The position numbers were made by a program, and so were the translations under genes. From assembly GCF_020733635.1 (NCBI RefSeq), contig NZ_JAJFZL010000001.1, forward strand, positions 6,882,001 through 6,946,000: DNA of 64,000 bases. The letters run 5' to 3'. This document shows positions 33,394 through 42,573 of this stretch, in pieces (the stretch's first letter is position 1; each line of letters opens with the position of its first letter). This DNA comes from Nocardia spumae (GTDB lineage: Bacteria > Actinomycetota > Actinomycetes > Mycobacteriales > Mycobacteriaceae). Under the pieces are notes generated by a model. It had not been told where the DNA came from and ran no database searches. It saw nothing but the letters and a program-made list of their open reading frames with translations.

Positions 33394-34824
33394 TCAGCTC
33401 GCTCCCACCGCGGAATCCGGCCGGACCTGTTCGTCCGGCAGCACCGTCGAGCCGGGTCCACCCAGGCGGTAGCGGGCGCCGCGATGCTCGTCGGGCAACC
33501 GGTCGCCCGCGCCGAACAGCGCGTTGCGCAGTGTGCCGGGCACGTACTCGCGTGGATAGGCACCGCGCTCGGTCAGCACCGGAATCACGTGTTCGACAAT
33601 GTCTTCGAAGGTGCCCGGCGTAATCGCGTAGGCCAGGTTGTAGCCGTCGATATCGGTATCGTCAACCCACTCCTGCAGCCGATCGGCCACGGTCTCGCCG
33701 GACCCGACGAAAACCGGTCCCATACCGCCGATTCCGGCCCAGGCGGCGATATCGCGCACCGTCCACTCCCGGCCGTCGTCGTCGAATTCCTGGAAGGCGG
33801 CCACCGCGGAGCGGATCGCGTTGCTGTTCACCTCGCCGATCGGATCGTCGAGGTCGTAGCGAGACAGATCGATACCCATCCAGCCCGACATGAAGACCAG
33901 CCCGCCCTCGACGCTGGCGTAGGACCGGTACTCGTCGTACTTGGCCCGTGCCGCCTCGTCGGTGGCGTCGGTGATGATCGTCGCCAGCGCGTAGACGCGG
34001 GCGGAGTGACGATCACGCCCCGCGGCCTCGAGTGCCTCGCGCACTCGCGACACCGTCTGCGCCAGTACTCGCTTCGAGGGCGCCGCGACGAAGATGGCCT
34101 CGGCGTTCTCGGCCGCGAAGGCGATACCGCGCGGGGAGGCCCCGGCCTGGTAGATCACCGGAGTGCGCTGCGGTGAGGGCTCCGACAGATGGATGCCCGG
34201 CACGGTGAAATGCTTGCCGTGGTGCCCGATGTGACGCACCTTCGCCGGATCGACGTAGATGCCCTGTTCCCGGTCGCGTACCACCGCGTCGTCGGCCCAC
34301 GAACCCTCCCAGAGCTTGTACAGCACCTCGAGGTATTCGTCGGCGTGGTTGTAGCGCTCGTCGTGGTCGAGATGTTCGGATTCGCCCATATTCGCCGCGG
34401 CCGAGGGCAGATACCCGGTGACCACGTTCCAGCCCAGCCGTCCGTTGGTCAGATGGTCCAGTGTCGACAACCGGCGCGCGAACGGGAAGGGATGTTCGAA
34501 TCCGGTACCCGTGGTGATGCCGAAGCCGAGATGTTCGGTGACCGCCGCCATCGCCGAGACCAGCAGCAGCGGATCGGCGACCGGTACCTGGGCGCCCTGG
34601 CGCAGCGCCGCGATGTCGTTGCCGCCGTACACGTCGTAGACGCCGAGGACGTCGGCGATGAAGATGCCGTCGAATCGGCCGCGCTCCAGCAGCTTCGCGA
34701 GTTCGGTCCAGTAGCCGATCTCGGTGTATCGATGCGACTGATCGCGCGGATGACGCCACAGTCCCGGGGACTGGTGGGCCACGCAGTTCATGTCGAAGGC
34801 GTTGAACCGGATCCGCCGGGTCAT
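33394..34824 (-). CDS. DszA/NtaA-family FMN-dependent monooxygenase
   Basis: A 476-residue LLM-class protein longer than SfnG/SsuD, as expected for the NtaA/SnaA/DszA group. Blocks are SHRYTEIGYWTELAKLLERG RFDGIFIADVLGVYDVYGGN, GFGITTGTGFEHPFPFARRL, NGRLGWNVVTGYLPSAAANM GESEHLDHDERYNHADEYLE, IYQAGASPRGIAFAAENAEA and YPREYVPGTLRNALFGAGD. The family includes dibenzothiophene-sulfone monooxygenase DszA and dimethylsulfide monooxygenase DmoA. Its ATG 34824 overlaps the stop of the DszC-like gene. The exact substrate is not predictable. Confidence 0.88.
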   Translation of the reverse strand: MTRRIRFNAFDMNCVAHQSPGLWRHPRDQSHRYTEIGYWTELAKLLERGRFDGIFIADVLGVYDVYGGNDIAALRQGAQVPVADPLLLVSAMAAVTEHLGFGITTGTGFEHPFPFARRLSTLDHLTNGRLGWNVVTGYLPSAAANMGESEHLDHDERYNHADEYLEVLYKLWEGSWADDAVVRDREQGIYVDPAKVRHIGHHGKHFTVPGIHLSEPSPQRTPVIYQAGASPRGIAFAAENAEAIFVAAPSKRVLAQTVSRVREALEAAGRDRHSARVYALATIITDATDEAARAKYDEYRSYASVEGGLVFMSGWMGIDLSRYDLDDPIGEVNSNAIRSAVAAFQEFDDDGREWTVRDIAAWAGIGGMGPVFVGSGETVADRLQEWVDDTDIDGYNLAYAITPGTFEDIVEHVIPVLTERGAYPREYVPGTLRNALFGAGDRLPDEHRGARYRLGGPGSTVLPDEQVRPDSAVGAS

Positions 34825-36041
34825 CGCCGCACCTGCCCGTCGCGGCTGCCCGCGCTCCACGCGAACGGCAGGTCGGCGCCGTTGAGCAGATGGTCACCGA
34901 TCGAACGGGCCTTCTGGATCGCCGGATTGTGGACCGAGATCGTGCGGGCGTTGCGCCAGTGCCGGTCCAGGCGCAGATCCTCGGAGGTGATCGAGGCCCC
35001 GCCGACCTCGAACAGCTCGGTGGTGGCGGACAGCACCGTATCGATCACACCGAGTTGTGCTCGGGCCGCGGCCAATTCGACCGCATCCAGGGCGGCCTCG
35101 TCCTGAGCTCCCGCGTCGAGCACCCCGTCCAGCAGGTCCGCGACGGCCAGCACGCTGGCGCGCGCGCCGAAGGAGGCGGCCGACAGCTTGCCGATCACCT
35201 GCTGCACCAGCGGATCGTGGCGCGGCAGATCGGCGACGGAATGGGTGTAGCTGCGGGTGCGGTCGGCGACCCAGGCCCGCACATCGGATTCGGCGCGCTG
35301 CGCGATTCCGGCGAGCACCGCGAGCTGGACCAGCTGCAGATACGAGGTCGCGTAGGTACGGCCGGCCTCACCGTAGCCGGGGCCGAGCACCCGGTCCGCG
35401 GGCACGCGCACATCGTTGAATTCGGTGGTGCCGCTGGCGGTCAGGCGCTGTCCGAAACCGCCCCAGTCGTCGCTGCGGCGCACACCGTCAGCGGTGGCGT
35501 CCACCAGGACCGACACCCGATCGCCGTCGCGATCGGCGGCGACGAGCACGTAGTCGGCGTAGAGCGTGCCGGTGCTGTAGTACTTGGTGCCGTTGAGCAG
35601 CCACTCACCGGCATCGCCCGGCGTCAGCGTGGTCCGGTAGCGATCGACGGCGCCGACGCCCGGCTCGGTGATCGCATTTCCCACCAGCACACCGGATCCG
35701 GCCGCACGCAGCCAGTGCTCGCGCGCGGGGCCGGGCTCGGCGAGCAGCTGATCCTCGACGAAGGAGAAGTGCACCCGAAGCGCCTGGGGCAGATTGGATT
35801 CCGCCGCGGCCAGATCGATCAGCAGCCGGAACAGCTGCCGCACGCTGACCCCGAAGCCACCGTATTCGGCCGGGACCCGCAGTGCCCCGAAGCCGGCCCG
35901 GCGAAGCCACTCGACCTCGTCGTAGGCCAGGCGCCGATCGATCTCCCGTTCCACGGCACCGGCCGCGATGCGGTCGAATACCGGTCCGAAGATGTCGTCG
36001 AGATCGCGGTCGGAGATCTGCTGCGGTGCTGAGGAGGCCAT
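34821..36041 (-). CDS. DszC/SfnB-like acyl-CoA dehydrogenase-fold monooxygenase
   Basis: A 406-residue acyl-CoA dehydrogenase-fold flavoprotein, paralogous to the SfnB-like gene of the same array. Blocks are EWLRRAGFGALRVPAEYGGF, LVGNAITEPGVGAVDRYRTT, LLNGTKYYSTGTLYADYVLV, WGGFGQRLTASGTTEFNDVR and RHWRNARTISVHNPAIQKAR. The SVHNP segment replaces the acyl-CoA dehydrogenase catalytic region, as in DszC-type monooxygenases. I chose ATG 36041 (GGTATGGCC), since the longer frame runs into the serine-hydrolase gene. It heads the array, and the promoter should lie in 36042-36112. Confidence 0.86.
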   Translation of the reverse strand: MASSAPQQISDRDLDDIFGPVFDRIAAGAVEREIDRRLAYDEVEWLRRAGFGALRVPAEYGGFGVSVRQLFRLLIDLAAAESNLPQALRVHFSFVEDQLLAEPGPAREHWLRAAGSGVLVGNAITEPGVGAVDRYRTTLTPGDAGEWLLNGTKYYSTGTLYADYVLVAADRDGDRVSVLVDATADGVRRSDDWGGFGQRLTASGTTEFNDVRVPADRVLGPGYGEAGRTYATSYLQLVQLAVLAGIAQRAESDVRAWVADRTRSYTHSVADLPRHDPLVQQVIGKLSAASFGARASVLAVADLLDGVLDAGAQDEAALDAVELAAARAQLGVIDTVLSATTELFEVGGASITSEDLRLDRHWRNARTISVHNPAIQKARSIGDHLLNGADLPFAWSAGSRDGQVRR

Positions 36042-36112
36042 ACCCCGACGATGACCCGCCGCCGCGATTCGCTCACCCGTTACGCGCAGCGGGAACATAA
36101 TTCGAGGTCCGC

Positions 36113-37021
36113 TCAGGCGGGTCGCATCCGCAATTCGTCGTGGACGATCCGGGCCGCGGCGGCCATCGCGGCCTCCGCCCCCGGCTGGGTCACCGCGGGC
36201 ACCCGGGACCGCGTGAGTACCACGACGGCGAGGGTCTGACCGTCGGCGTGCTCGACCACGCCCGCCTCGTGCCGCAGATTCAGCAGCGTACCGGTCTTCG
36301 ACGACCAGCGGGTGGCGTCGGAACTGAATTCGGGAGCGAGTCGCTGGCGTAACAGATTGTCCGACAACAATTCTCGTACCCGCTCGGCGGCGGCGGGATG
36401 GACGGCGCCACCCCGCCACAGTCCACCCAGCAGATCCGTGAACGCGCGAGCGGTGCCGATATTGGCGTGGCTGACGTCGAGTTGCACCACCGGATGCCCG
36501 CGCCCGGCGGTCGCCGCCTCGATGGCCAGGGTGTGCGCCAGATGTCCCTGCGCCGGTTCGAACTGTTCGGCTGGGGTGCGGACCAGATCGTCCATCAGAT
36601 GCCGGACGACGATGCCCTCGTATCCCAGGCGGTGCAGTTCCTGTCCCACCGCGGCCGGTGGAGTCAGGTCGAACAGGGCGTCGGTGGCGTGACCGTCACT
36701 GATGGCGATGCTGAGATACAACAGATCGTCGAGGGCGATCGTGGCCGGATGCCGGAACCTGCCCAGTCCGGTCGGTCCCGCGATGGCCCGGCGGCCGGGC
36801 GATACCCGGATCGGCATGGCCGGATCGAGTTCACCGCGCACCACGCGTTCCATGGTCGCCAGCGCCAGCGGCACCTTGACCAGGGAGGCGATCGGCAATT
36901 CGAGTTCGGCGTCGAATCCGAGTTCGTCACCGGTGTCGAGATCGCGCACGAGAATCGCGCCACGCAACCCGGCATCGTCCAATTCGGCCCGGGCACGGTG
37001 CAATGCGGTCGACACTCCCAT
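36113..37021 (-). CDS. Cytosolic class A beta-lactamase-like serine hydrolase
   Basis: A 302-residue protein of the class A beta-lactamase/penicillin-binding fold without any signal peptide. The catalytic S-x-x-K is SLVK (46-49). The SDN loop is changed to SDG (108-110). The K-T-G triad is in SSKTGTLLN near residue 245. I see no E-x-x-L-N motif. The missing signal and altered SDN argue against a true penicillinase; a peptidase, esterase or sensor-like role is possible. It follows the LysR gene by 3 bases on the same strand, so the two are co-transcribed. Confidence 0.78.
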   Translation of the reverse strand: MGVSTALHRARAELDDAGLRGAILVRDLDTGDELGFDAELELPIASLVKVPLALATMERVVRGELDPAMPIRVSPGRRAIAGPTGLGRFRHPATIALDDLLYLSIAISDGHATDALFDLTPPAAVGQELHRLGYEGIVVRHLMDDLVRTPAEQFEPAQGHLAHTLAIEAATAGRGHPVVQLDVSHANIGTARAFTDLLGGLWRGGAVHPAAAERVRELLSDNLLRQRLAPEFSSDATRWSSKTGTLLNLRHEAGVVEHADGQTLAVVVLTRSRVPAVTQPGAEAAMAAAARIVHDELRMRPA

Positions 37022-37024
37022 AGT

Positions 37025-37906
37025 TCACTCCCGCTCCGCCGGCGCGCCGAGACACCGGGCCAGCAGGTCCGGCGGCAGCGCCCGAATCCGATCCGCGTCC
37101 GCGCGCACCCCGGCCGCGACGTCGTAGCCGCGCACCGGTTCCAGCTCGCCGATCGGCCGCCACCGCAACTCCAGCTCCCGGGCCTGCGCCCGCGAGCACA
37201 GCAGGAGATCGCCCGCATCGAGCACCGCGGCGACCGCCGCCACCAGCGACGGCGCGACCGCCATCTGTCCCGGGCGCAGGCCGAGGGCGTCGCGTGATCG
37301 GATCATGCGATCGCGGATATGCGGCAGATCGTCCTCGGGCTGGATCCAGATCCGCCGCCGCTGCCGCCGGTCGGAAACCCGGACCACGCGCAGACTCTCC
37401 AGATAGACCGGACCGTCCGGGAGATCGGCGCCGGCCAGCCCCAACGGCACCCGCCAGACACCCTGATCGGCCGCGACGGCCACGATCGCGGCGCGGACCT
37501 CCTGTGTCCGCGCGAGTTCGCCGCGCCGCGCCGGGGCCTCGGGGTGGGGATCGAGGTTGACCGCCAGCCCACGACAGGCCGCGACCAGCCGGGCCAGCGC
37601 CACCGGACCGCAGATCTCCGGGACCGCGAGCCGGAAGGGCTGCTCCCGAACCTGATCGGCATGTCGTTCCATGGTCTCGGCGGATTCGACCAGCCGCCGG
37701 GCCGAAGGCAACATATCGCGGCCGAACGGGGTGAGAGTGGCGGTGCGCGCCGAGCGATCCAGCAGCCGCGCGCCCAGATGACTTTCCAGCGCGGCGATCC
37801 GGCGGCTGGCCACCGACTGCGGAATCCGCGCCGCGGCCGCACCCGCGGTGAAACTACCGAGACCACTCACCGCGACGAACGCTCTGCAGGCCGCGACGAG
37901 ATCCAC
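37025..37906 (-). CDS. LysR family transcriptional regulator
   Basis: A 293-residue LysR-type protein. The N-terminal helix-turn-helix (residues ~1-60, [24 protein letters not shown]) is typical, and the substrate-binding domain covers ~90-285. It diverges from a lipoprotein class A beta-lactamase across 115 bases, the classical AmpR-bla arrangement, and precedes a beta-lactamase-like hydrolase on its own strand. A T-N11-A site (37918-37932) lies between the divergent starts. It probably controls both flanking enzymes. Confidence 0.85.
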   Translation of the reverse strand: MDLVAACRAFVAVSGLGSFTAGAAAARIPQSVASRRIAALESHLGARLLDRSARTATLTPFGRDMLPSARRLVESAETMERHADQVREQPFRLAVPEICGPVALARLVAACRGLAVNLDPHPEAPARRGELARTQEVRAAIVAVAADQGVWRVPLGLAGADLPDGPVYLESLRVVRVSDRRQRRRIWIQPEDDLPHIRDRMIRSRDALGLRPGQMAVAPSLVAAVAAVLDAGDLLLCSRAQARELELRWRPIGELEPVRGYDVAAGVRADADRIRALPPDLLARCLGAPAERE

Positions 37907-37917
37907 GACCGCAGTCT

Positions 37918-37932
37918 ATGCCGAAACAGCAT
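37918..37932. promoter_or_regulatory. LysR-type operator (T-N11-A) between LysR and bla genes
   Basis: ATGC-CGAAACA-GCAT contains the T-N11-A core typical of LysR boxes. It sits 12 bases from the LysR start and about 90 bases upstream of the beta-lactamase, the position expected for joint autorepression and activation. Confidence 0.55.
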
Positions 37933-38021
37933 GGAAACCGCCGGAACTGTCTTGGACAGCATCGACGAACGGTGCGAACCTTCCTCCGAGCGCTCACCGT
38001 CGTTCCCACGAGAAGATGGAT

Positions 38022-38966
38022 ATGCCGATGACTTATCGCTACCGCCGGGGCACCGCCGCGATCGCGGCCGGAGCCACACTGCTGCTGCTGAGCGCCTGTG
38101 GCGCCGACCGGGCAGCGACTCCCGCGAGCACATCGACGTCGACCACGGCCACGGTCCCCCTCGACGCGTCGGCGATCAGCGAACTGCACGAGCTGGATTC
38201 CCGATTGCACGGCCGGATCGGCGTCTACGCCCTCGACACCGGTTCCGGGCGCACCGTCGAATACCGGGCCGACGAGCGGTTTCCCTATGCCTCGACCTTC
38301 AAGGCACTGGCCGCGGGCGCGATCCTGACCACCACCGCCCCGGCCGACCTCGACCGGCGGATCACCTACACCCGCGCCGACCTGGTCGCCAATTCACCGG
38401 TGACCTCGCAACACGTCGACCAGGGTCTGACGCTGCGCGAAATCCTCGACGCCGCGGTCAGGTTCAGCGACAACACCGCCGGCAACCTGATGTTCGCGCA
38501 CCTGGGCGGCCCGGCCGGGCTGCAGCGGCAACTGCGCGATATCGGCGACCAGGTCACCCGGATGGACCGGACCGAGACCACCCTCAACGAGGCCATCCCC
38601 GGCGATACCCGCGATACGAGTTCGCCGCGGGCGCTGGCCTCCGACCTCCGGCATTTCACGCTGGATCCGGCTGTGGCCACCGAGGATCGGGATGCGCTCA
38701 CCGGCATGCTGCGGGCCAACACCACCGGCGGCGAACTGATCCGGGCGGGTGTGCCCGCCGGGTGGACGGTCGGCGACAAGACCGGCGCCGGCGACTACGG
38801 CACGCGAAACAACATCGCGGTGGCGTGGCCGCCCGGCCGGGCTCCGATCGTCATCGCGGTACTGACCACCCGCGATCGGCCCGACGCCGAATACGACAAC
38901 GCGGCCGTCGCCCGCGCCGCGGCCCTCGCTATCGCGGCGCTGGACGGTGGACCCGCCCCGAAGTGA
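38022..38966 (+). CDS. Class A beta-lactamase, lipoprotein
   Basis: A 314-residue class A serine beta-lactamase. The signal/lipobox [10 protein letters not shown] ends at Cys26. S-x-x-K is STFK (91-94), SDN is at 149-151, the omega-loop ETTLN (E185-N189) carries the deacylating Glu, and KTG is at 253-255 ([10 protein letters not shown]). All catalytic elements are intact, so it should hydrolyse beta-lactams at the outer face of the membrane. GAGAAG lies 6 bases before ATG 38022; in-frame ATGs at 38016 and 38028 are alternatives. It is divergent from the LysR regulator. Confidence 0.93.
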   Translation: MPMTYRYRRGTAAIAAGATLLLLSACGADRAATPASTSTSTTATVPLDASAISELHELDSRLHGRIGVYALDTGSGRTVEYRADERFPYASTFKALAAGAILTTTAPADLDRRITYTRADLVANSPVTSQHVDQGLTLREILDAAVRFSDNTAGNLMFAHLGGPAGLQRQLRDIGDQVTRMDRTETTLNEAIPGDTRDTSSPRALASDLRHFTLDPAVATEDRDALTGMLRANTTGGELIRAGVPAGWTVGDKTGAGDYGTRNNIAVAWPPGRAPIVIAVLTTRDRPDAEYDNAAVARAAALAIAALDGGPAPK

Positions 38967-38987
38967 TCCCGCCTCGCGGCGAAGCAC

Positions 38988-39025
38988 GTGTTCCCCGGAC
39001 CAGTGCCGGTCGGTCCGGGGAACAC
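38988..39025. terminator. Bidirectional hairpin between bla and glycine-zipper gene
   Basis: GTGTTCCCCGGACC and GGTCCGGGGAACAC form a perfect 14-bp stem with a 10-base loop between convergent genes. Confidence 0.85.
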
Positions 39026-39044
39026 GGCCTTCTCTACCGGCCGA

Positions 39045-39758
39045 TCACTTGGCCGGAGCCGGTGGGTTGAACGGCGAGTTGATGGTGGTGAAGTACTGCG
39101 TCGCGGCCAGCAGCGCCACCGGAGCGGTGACCAGCAACTGACCCGCAAGAGTGCCGAGGGCGCCCACCGCGACGATGCCGCCCAAGCAGCCCACCAGGGC
39201 CGCCGGCAGAAATCCGCCGAACAGACCGATGATCGCCGCCGCCGCGACGGTCGCGCCCGCGATACCGCCCAGCACGCAGCCCACGGCTCCACCGGTGATA
39301 CCACCGACCAGCGTGCCGATCGTGGCGCCCGCGGTGAGGGTGCTGGTCAAACGCGTCCAGGCCGCCTGCTCACGGTCGTACGGGGTCTTCCACGGCGCCT
39401 GGTCCTGATAGGGCAGATCGACCGGCTTGTAGATCGCGTGCCCCGCATCGAACCGCGGTGTCAATGTCGCGGTGCGGCCGCTGATATCGGCCGCGATCGG
39501 AAATTCGAAATCGTCGACGCGGAACTTCAATTCGGTTCCGGCCAGTCTGGTTCCGTCCGGTGACTTGATTTCGAACACCCCGTCGTGGACATCGAGGGAT
39601 CCGGCGTCGGTCGAGATGATCGTCGATTTCTCATTGGTCGTGGCCTGGTAGTTCACCACACCCGGGTCCTGGGCCGGCGCCGCGCTGACGGTGCCGGCCG
39701 CGATGCCCACGGCGGCGGCCACCGTGGCGCCGACCACGGCTGAATTCCTTATCTTCAC
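39045..39758 (-). CDS. Secreted glycine-zipper protein (DUF8020-like), paralogue A
   Basis: A 237-residue protein from GTG 39758 (AGGAACAGGGCA upstream), beginning VKIRNSAVVGATVAAAVGIA as signal peptide with cleavage near VSAAP. A soluble domain contains GTELKFRVDDFEFPIAADIS and RTATLTPRFDAGHAIYKPVD, and a long glycine-zipper region follows (TAGATIGTLVGGITGGAVGC VLGGIAG). It shares much of its sequence with the next upstream paralogue at 40062-40763, including the DDFEFPIAADISGRTATLTP block, so it arose by tandem duplication. Function unknown; likely envelope-associated. Confidence 0.72.
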   Translation of the reverse strand: MKIRNSAVVGATVAAAVGIAAGTVSAAPAQDPGVVNYQATTNEKSTIISTDAGSLDVHDGVFEIKSPDGTRLAGTELKFRVDDFEFPIAADISGRTATLTPRFDAGHAIYKPVDLPYQDQAPWKTPYDREQAAWTRLTSTLTAGATIGTLVGGITGGAVGCVLGGIAGATVAAAAIIGLFGGFLPAALVGCLGGIVAVGALGTLAGQLLVTAPVALLAATQYFTTINSPFNPPAPAK

Positions 39759-40061
39759 TGCCCTGTTCCTCATCATCGGGCTGCGGTAATTCACGCAGCG
39801 ATTCGCCGCTCACGGATTTCGTCACCATTCGCATCCAACGGGGGTAACCGGAATGCGACGGCCCGTAGCAACGGATCTATTTTGGAATGAATGAGAAACT
39901 GCAACGAGGTTAATAACCAGTTGGATTCCAATCGAATATCGACCGAGATAAATTAAATCTCACGAAGCATATTGAAAGCAAAAACACCTCCGCACCTTTC
40001 GGTGCGGAGGTGTTTCACTCGGCGCGGGAACGCTACCGGCTCAGGGCTACCGGTAGGACGT
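39759..40061. other. 303-base gap with AT-rich promoter region and terminator
   Basis: This lies between the two glycine-zipper paralogues. The part near 39860-39980 is clearly AT-rich for this genome and should hold the promoter of paralogue A. The right part holds the terminator of paralogue B (39980-40015). Confidence 0.55.
39980..40015 (-). terminator. Rho-independent terminator of glycine-zipper paralogue B
   Basis: AACACCTCCGCACC and GGTGCGGAGGTGTT form a 14-bp stem with a 4-base loop. On the minus strand the stem is followed by a run of T, as in intrinsic terminators. Confidence 0.88.
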
Positions 40062-40763
40062 TCACTTGGCCGGCGCCGCGGGGTGGAACGGCTCGTTGAT
40101 GGTGCTGAAGTACTGGATCAGGGCGCCGATGGCGACCGGGGCGGTCACGAAGAGCTGGCCCGCGATCACACCCAGGAAACCGACCGCGGCGGCACCGGCG
40201 ACACAGCCGCCCAGCGGGCCGAGACCGAACAGGGTGGCCAGCGCACCGGTCGCGACGATACCGAGGGCGGCACCGGCGATGCAGCCGACAGCAGCCCCAC
40301 CGAGACCGCCGACCACCGTGCCGATGGTGGCACCGGTAGCGACGGTGTCCTTCAGGCGAGTGAAGGCGGCGACCTCACGCTCGTAGGGGGTCTTCCACGG
40401 CGCCGAGTCCTCGAACGGCAGCGCGACCGGCTTGTAGACCGCGTGCTGCAGATCGAACTGGGGCGTCAGGGTGGCGGTGCGGCCCGAGATGTCGGCAGCG
40501 ATCGGAAATTCGAAATCGTCCACCCGGAACTTCAATTCCGTACCCGCCACGGTGGCCCCGTTGGCGGCCTTGATCGTGAACACACCGTTCTCGACGTCCA
40601 TCGAACCGGAGTCCGTTGTCACGGTGGCCGATCTGTCGTCACTGGATGCTCGATAACCGACGGGTTGAACATCATCGGCGGGGGCGGCGTTCACCGTTCC
40701 CGCCAGGGCGCTCAGGGTGGTCGCGACCAGCGCCGTGAGCACGGCGAATTTCCTCAATTTCAC
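40062..40763 (-). CDS. Secreted glycine-zipper protein (DUF8020-like), paralogue B
   Basis: A 233-residue protein from GTG 40763, beginning VKLRKFAVLTALVATTLSAL as signal peptide with cleavage near VNAAP. A longer frame upstream exists but lacks coding character. The soluble domain repeats that of paralogue A (GTELKFRVDDFEFPIAADIS, TATLTPQFDLQHAVYKPVAL, APWKTPYEREVAAFTRL). The zipper region has AVGCIAGAALGIVATGALAT. It has its own terminator, so it is transcribed separately from paralogue A. Function unknown. Confidence 0.72.
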   Translation of the reverse strand: MKLRKFAVLTALVATTLSALAGTVNAAPADDVQPVGYRASSDDRSATVTTDSGSMDVENGVFTIKAANGATVAGTELKFRVDDFEFPIAADISGRTATLTPQFDLQHAVYKPVALPFEDSAPWKTPYEREVAAFTRLKDTVATGATIGTVVGGLGGAAVGCIAGAALGIVATGALATLFGLGPLGGCVAGAAAVGFLGVIAGQLFVTAPVAIGALIQYFSTINEPFHPAAPAK

Positions 40764-40987
40764 TGCTACTGAATCCTCAATCTTCCGGCCGCCGGCAGAA
40801 CCGCGCGGCACAGGTCGCCGTGTCCGGCACGACACACGGCGCGGGACAGTTTGCGGGCATCCGACAAGGTCGAACCAGAGTAAGAACCAGCCCGATTTCA
40901 ACCGGTGACGTGCTCCGCACCCTCGGGCAGGATCGAGCCGGATTGCCGTATCGCGCCACCGACAACCCAGTAACCCGAGGTTCTACG

Positions 40988-41827
40988 TTGACATCCCAAG
41001 CAATACGGCCGACCGTCAGCTGGTCGGCCGCGGCTCGTTTACAGAAACTACCGCGATTACCTTATCTGCCCGGTGCGCGTTCCGCGCGGCTGATCACCCC
41101 CGTTCTCATCGTCGTCGTCTGGCAAATCGCAAGTGCCACCGGTATTTTGCCGGAAAAGCTGCTGGCCGCGCCGACCACGGTGGCCCGTACGGCGATCGAC
41201 CTCGTCGGGGACGGGACCCTACCGCACGCGATCTTGATTTCCCTGCAGCGGGCAGCCATCGGATTCGCCATCGGCGCCGCCATCGGGATCGGCCTGGCCC
41301 TCATCGCCGGCCTCAGCACCCTGGGCGAACATGTCGTCGACCCGGTGATGCAGATGCTGCGCACACTACCGTTCTACGGCCTGATCCCGCTGCTGATTCT
41401 GTGGTTCGGCATCGGAGAGTTGCCCAAGATCGTGCTGGTGGCCTTCGGCGTCGCGATTCCGTTGTATCTCAACACTTTCTCGGGCATTCGCGGTGTGGAC
41501 GGCAAACTCGCGGAGCTGGGCCGCGTACAGCAGCTGTCCAAACCGGCGCTGATCCGGCACATCGTGCTCCCGGGCGCCCTGCCGCAGACCCTGGTCGGAC
41601 TGCGGCAGTCGCTCGGTGTCGCCTGGCTGGCCCTGATCGTCGCCGAACAGGTCAATGCCGATGCGGGACTGGGCTTTCTGATCAACGACGCGCGGGAGTT
41701 CCTGCGCACCGATGTCATCGTCGTCGGCCTGCTCGTCTACAGCCTGCTCGGCCTGCTCACCGATGCCGCCGTCCGGCTGGTGGAAAGAAAGGCGCTGGTA
41801 TGGCGACGCGGGTTCTTGGGGAACTGA
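40988..41827 (+). CDS. ssuC: Sulfonate ABC transporter permease (SsuC-like)
   Basis: A 279-residue inner-membrane permease with about six helices and the EAA loop LAELGRVQQLSKPALIRHIV LPGALPQTL. I chose TTG 40988, which has CCCGAGG 7 bases upstream; a GTG start 168 bases earlier would add a non-membrane extension without a ribosome binding site. With the following ATPase, binding lipoprotein and SsuD-type monooxygenase it forms an ssuCBAD operon for import and desulfonation of alkanesulfonates. Promoter in 40764-40987. Confidence 0.88.
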   Translation: MTSQAIRPTVSWSAAARLQKLPRLPYLPGARSARLITPVLIVVVWQIASATGILPEKLLAAPTTVARTAIDLVGDGTLPHAILISLQRAAIGFAIGAAIGIGLALIAGLSTLGEHVVDPVMQMLRTLPFYGLIPLLILWFGIGELPKIVLVAFGVAIPLYLNTFSGIRGVDGKLAELGRVQQLSKPALIRHIVLPGALPQTLVGLRQSLGVAWLALIVAEQVNADAGLGFLINDAREFLRTDVIVVGLLVYSLLGLLTDAAVRLVERKALVWRRGFLGN

Positions 41828-42573
41828 ACGACACGGCGCGCCGGGACACCGCGTCCGAGCCGGTGGCGAGCATTCGCGGGCTGGGCCGGGCGTTCGACGG
41901 CCGCACCGTGCTGGACACGATCGATCTCGATATCGGCCGTGGCGAATTCGTGGCCCTGCTCGGTCGCAGCGGCACCGGCAAATCCACGCTGCTGCGCATC
42001 CTCGCCGGACTCGACAACGACTACGACGGCGAACTGGATGTCCACGGAGAAGCGGCCGTGGCCTTCCAGGAACCCCGGCTGGTGCCGTGGAAACGCGTGC
42101 ACGCCAACGTCTCTCTCGGACTTCGCCGTTCCGATCCGGCGGCCGCCACCCGCGCCGCGCTGGCGGAGGTCGGGTTGAGCGCCCGCGCCGACGCCTGGCC
42201 GCTGACGCTGTCCGGCGGTGAGGCGCAGCGAGTCTCTCTGGCCCGCGCCCTGGTCCGAGAGCCGGATCTGCTTCTGCTGGACGAGCCGTTCAGTGCGCTG
42301 GACGCGTTGACCCGCATCACGATTCACTCGCTGGTGCTGGATCTGTGGGCCCGCCACCGGCCCGGTGTCCTGCTGGTCACCCACGACGTGGACGAGGCTT
42401 TGCTGCTGGCCGACCGCGCCATCGTGCTCGCCGACGGCGGGATCGCCCGCGACCTGCGCATCGATCTGCCCCGCCCGCGCCGGCGCGAAACACCCGAACT
42501 CGTCGCCCTGCGCACCACCCTGCTCACCGAACTGGGTGTCACCGAAGATCCCGAAACAGAGAGTCCCGCATGA
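41800..42573 (+). CDS. ssuB: Sulfonate ABC transporter ATP-binding protein (SsuB-like)
   Basis: A 257-residue ATPase. Walker A is GRSGTGKST, the Q-loop is VAFQEPRLVPWKRV, the signature is LSGGEAQRVSLARALV, Walker B is LLLLDEPFSALD, and the switch is LLVTHDVDEALLLADR. VDEAL and the short form match SsuB. ATG 41800 overlaps the permease end by 28 bases; its stop overlaps the next ATG. It powers uptake for SsuC and the binding lipoprotein. Confidence 0.9.
   Translation: MATRVLGELNDTARRDTASEPVASIRGLGRAFDGRTVLDTIDLDIGRGEFVALLGRSGTGKSTLLRILAGLDNDYDGELDVHGEAAVAFQEPRLVPWKRVHANVSLGLRRSDPAAATRAALAEVGLSARADAWPLTLSGGEAQRVSLARALVREPDLLLLDEPFSALDALTRITIHSLVLDLWARHRPGVLLVTHDVDEALLLADRAIVLADGGIARDLRIDLPRPRRRETPELVALRTTLLTELGVTEDPETESPA

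Noticed and set aside
31793..33472. Plus-strand frame of 559 codons opposite the StyA-like gene
   Set aside because: The minus strand gives a complete flavoprotein; the plus frame has no family features.
40905..40973. GTG-started 22-codon ORF with two Cys codons just before the ssuC start
   Set aside because: The Cys codons are not clustered, no ribosome binding site is seen and the stop merely overlaps the next site. Too weak to call a sulfur leader.
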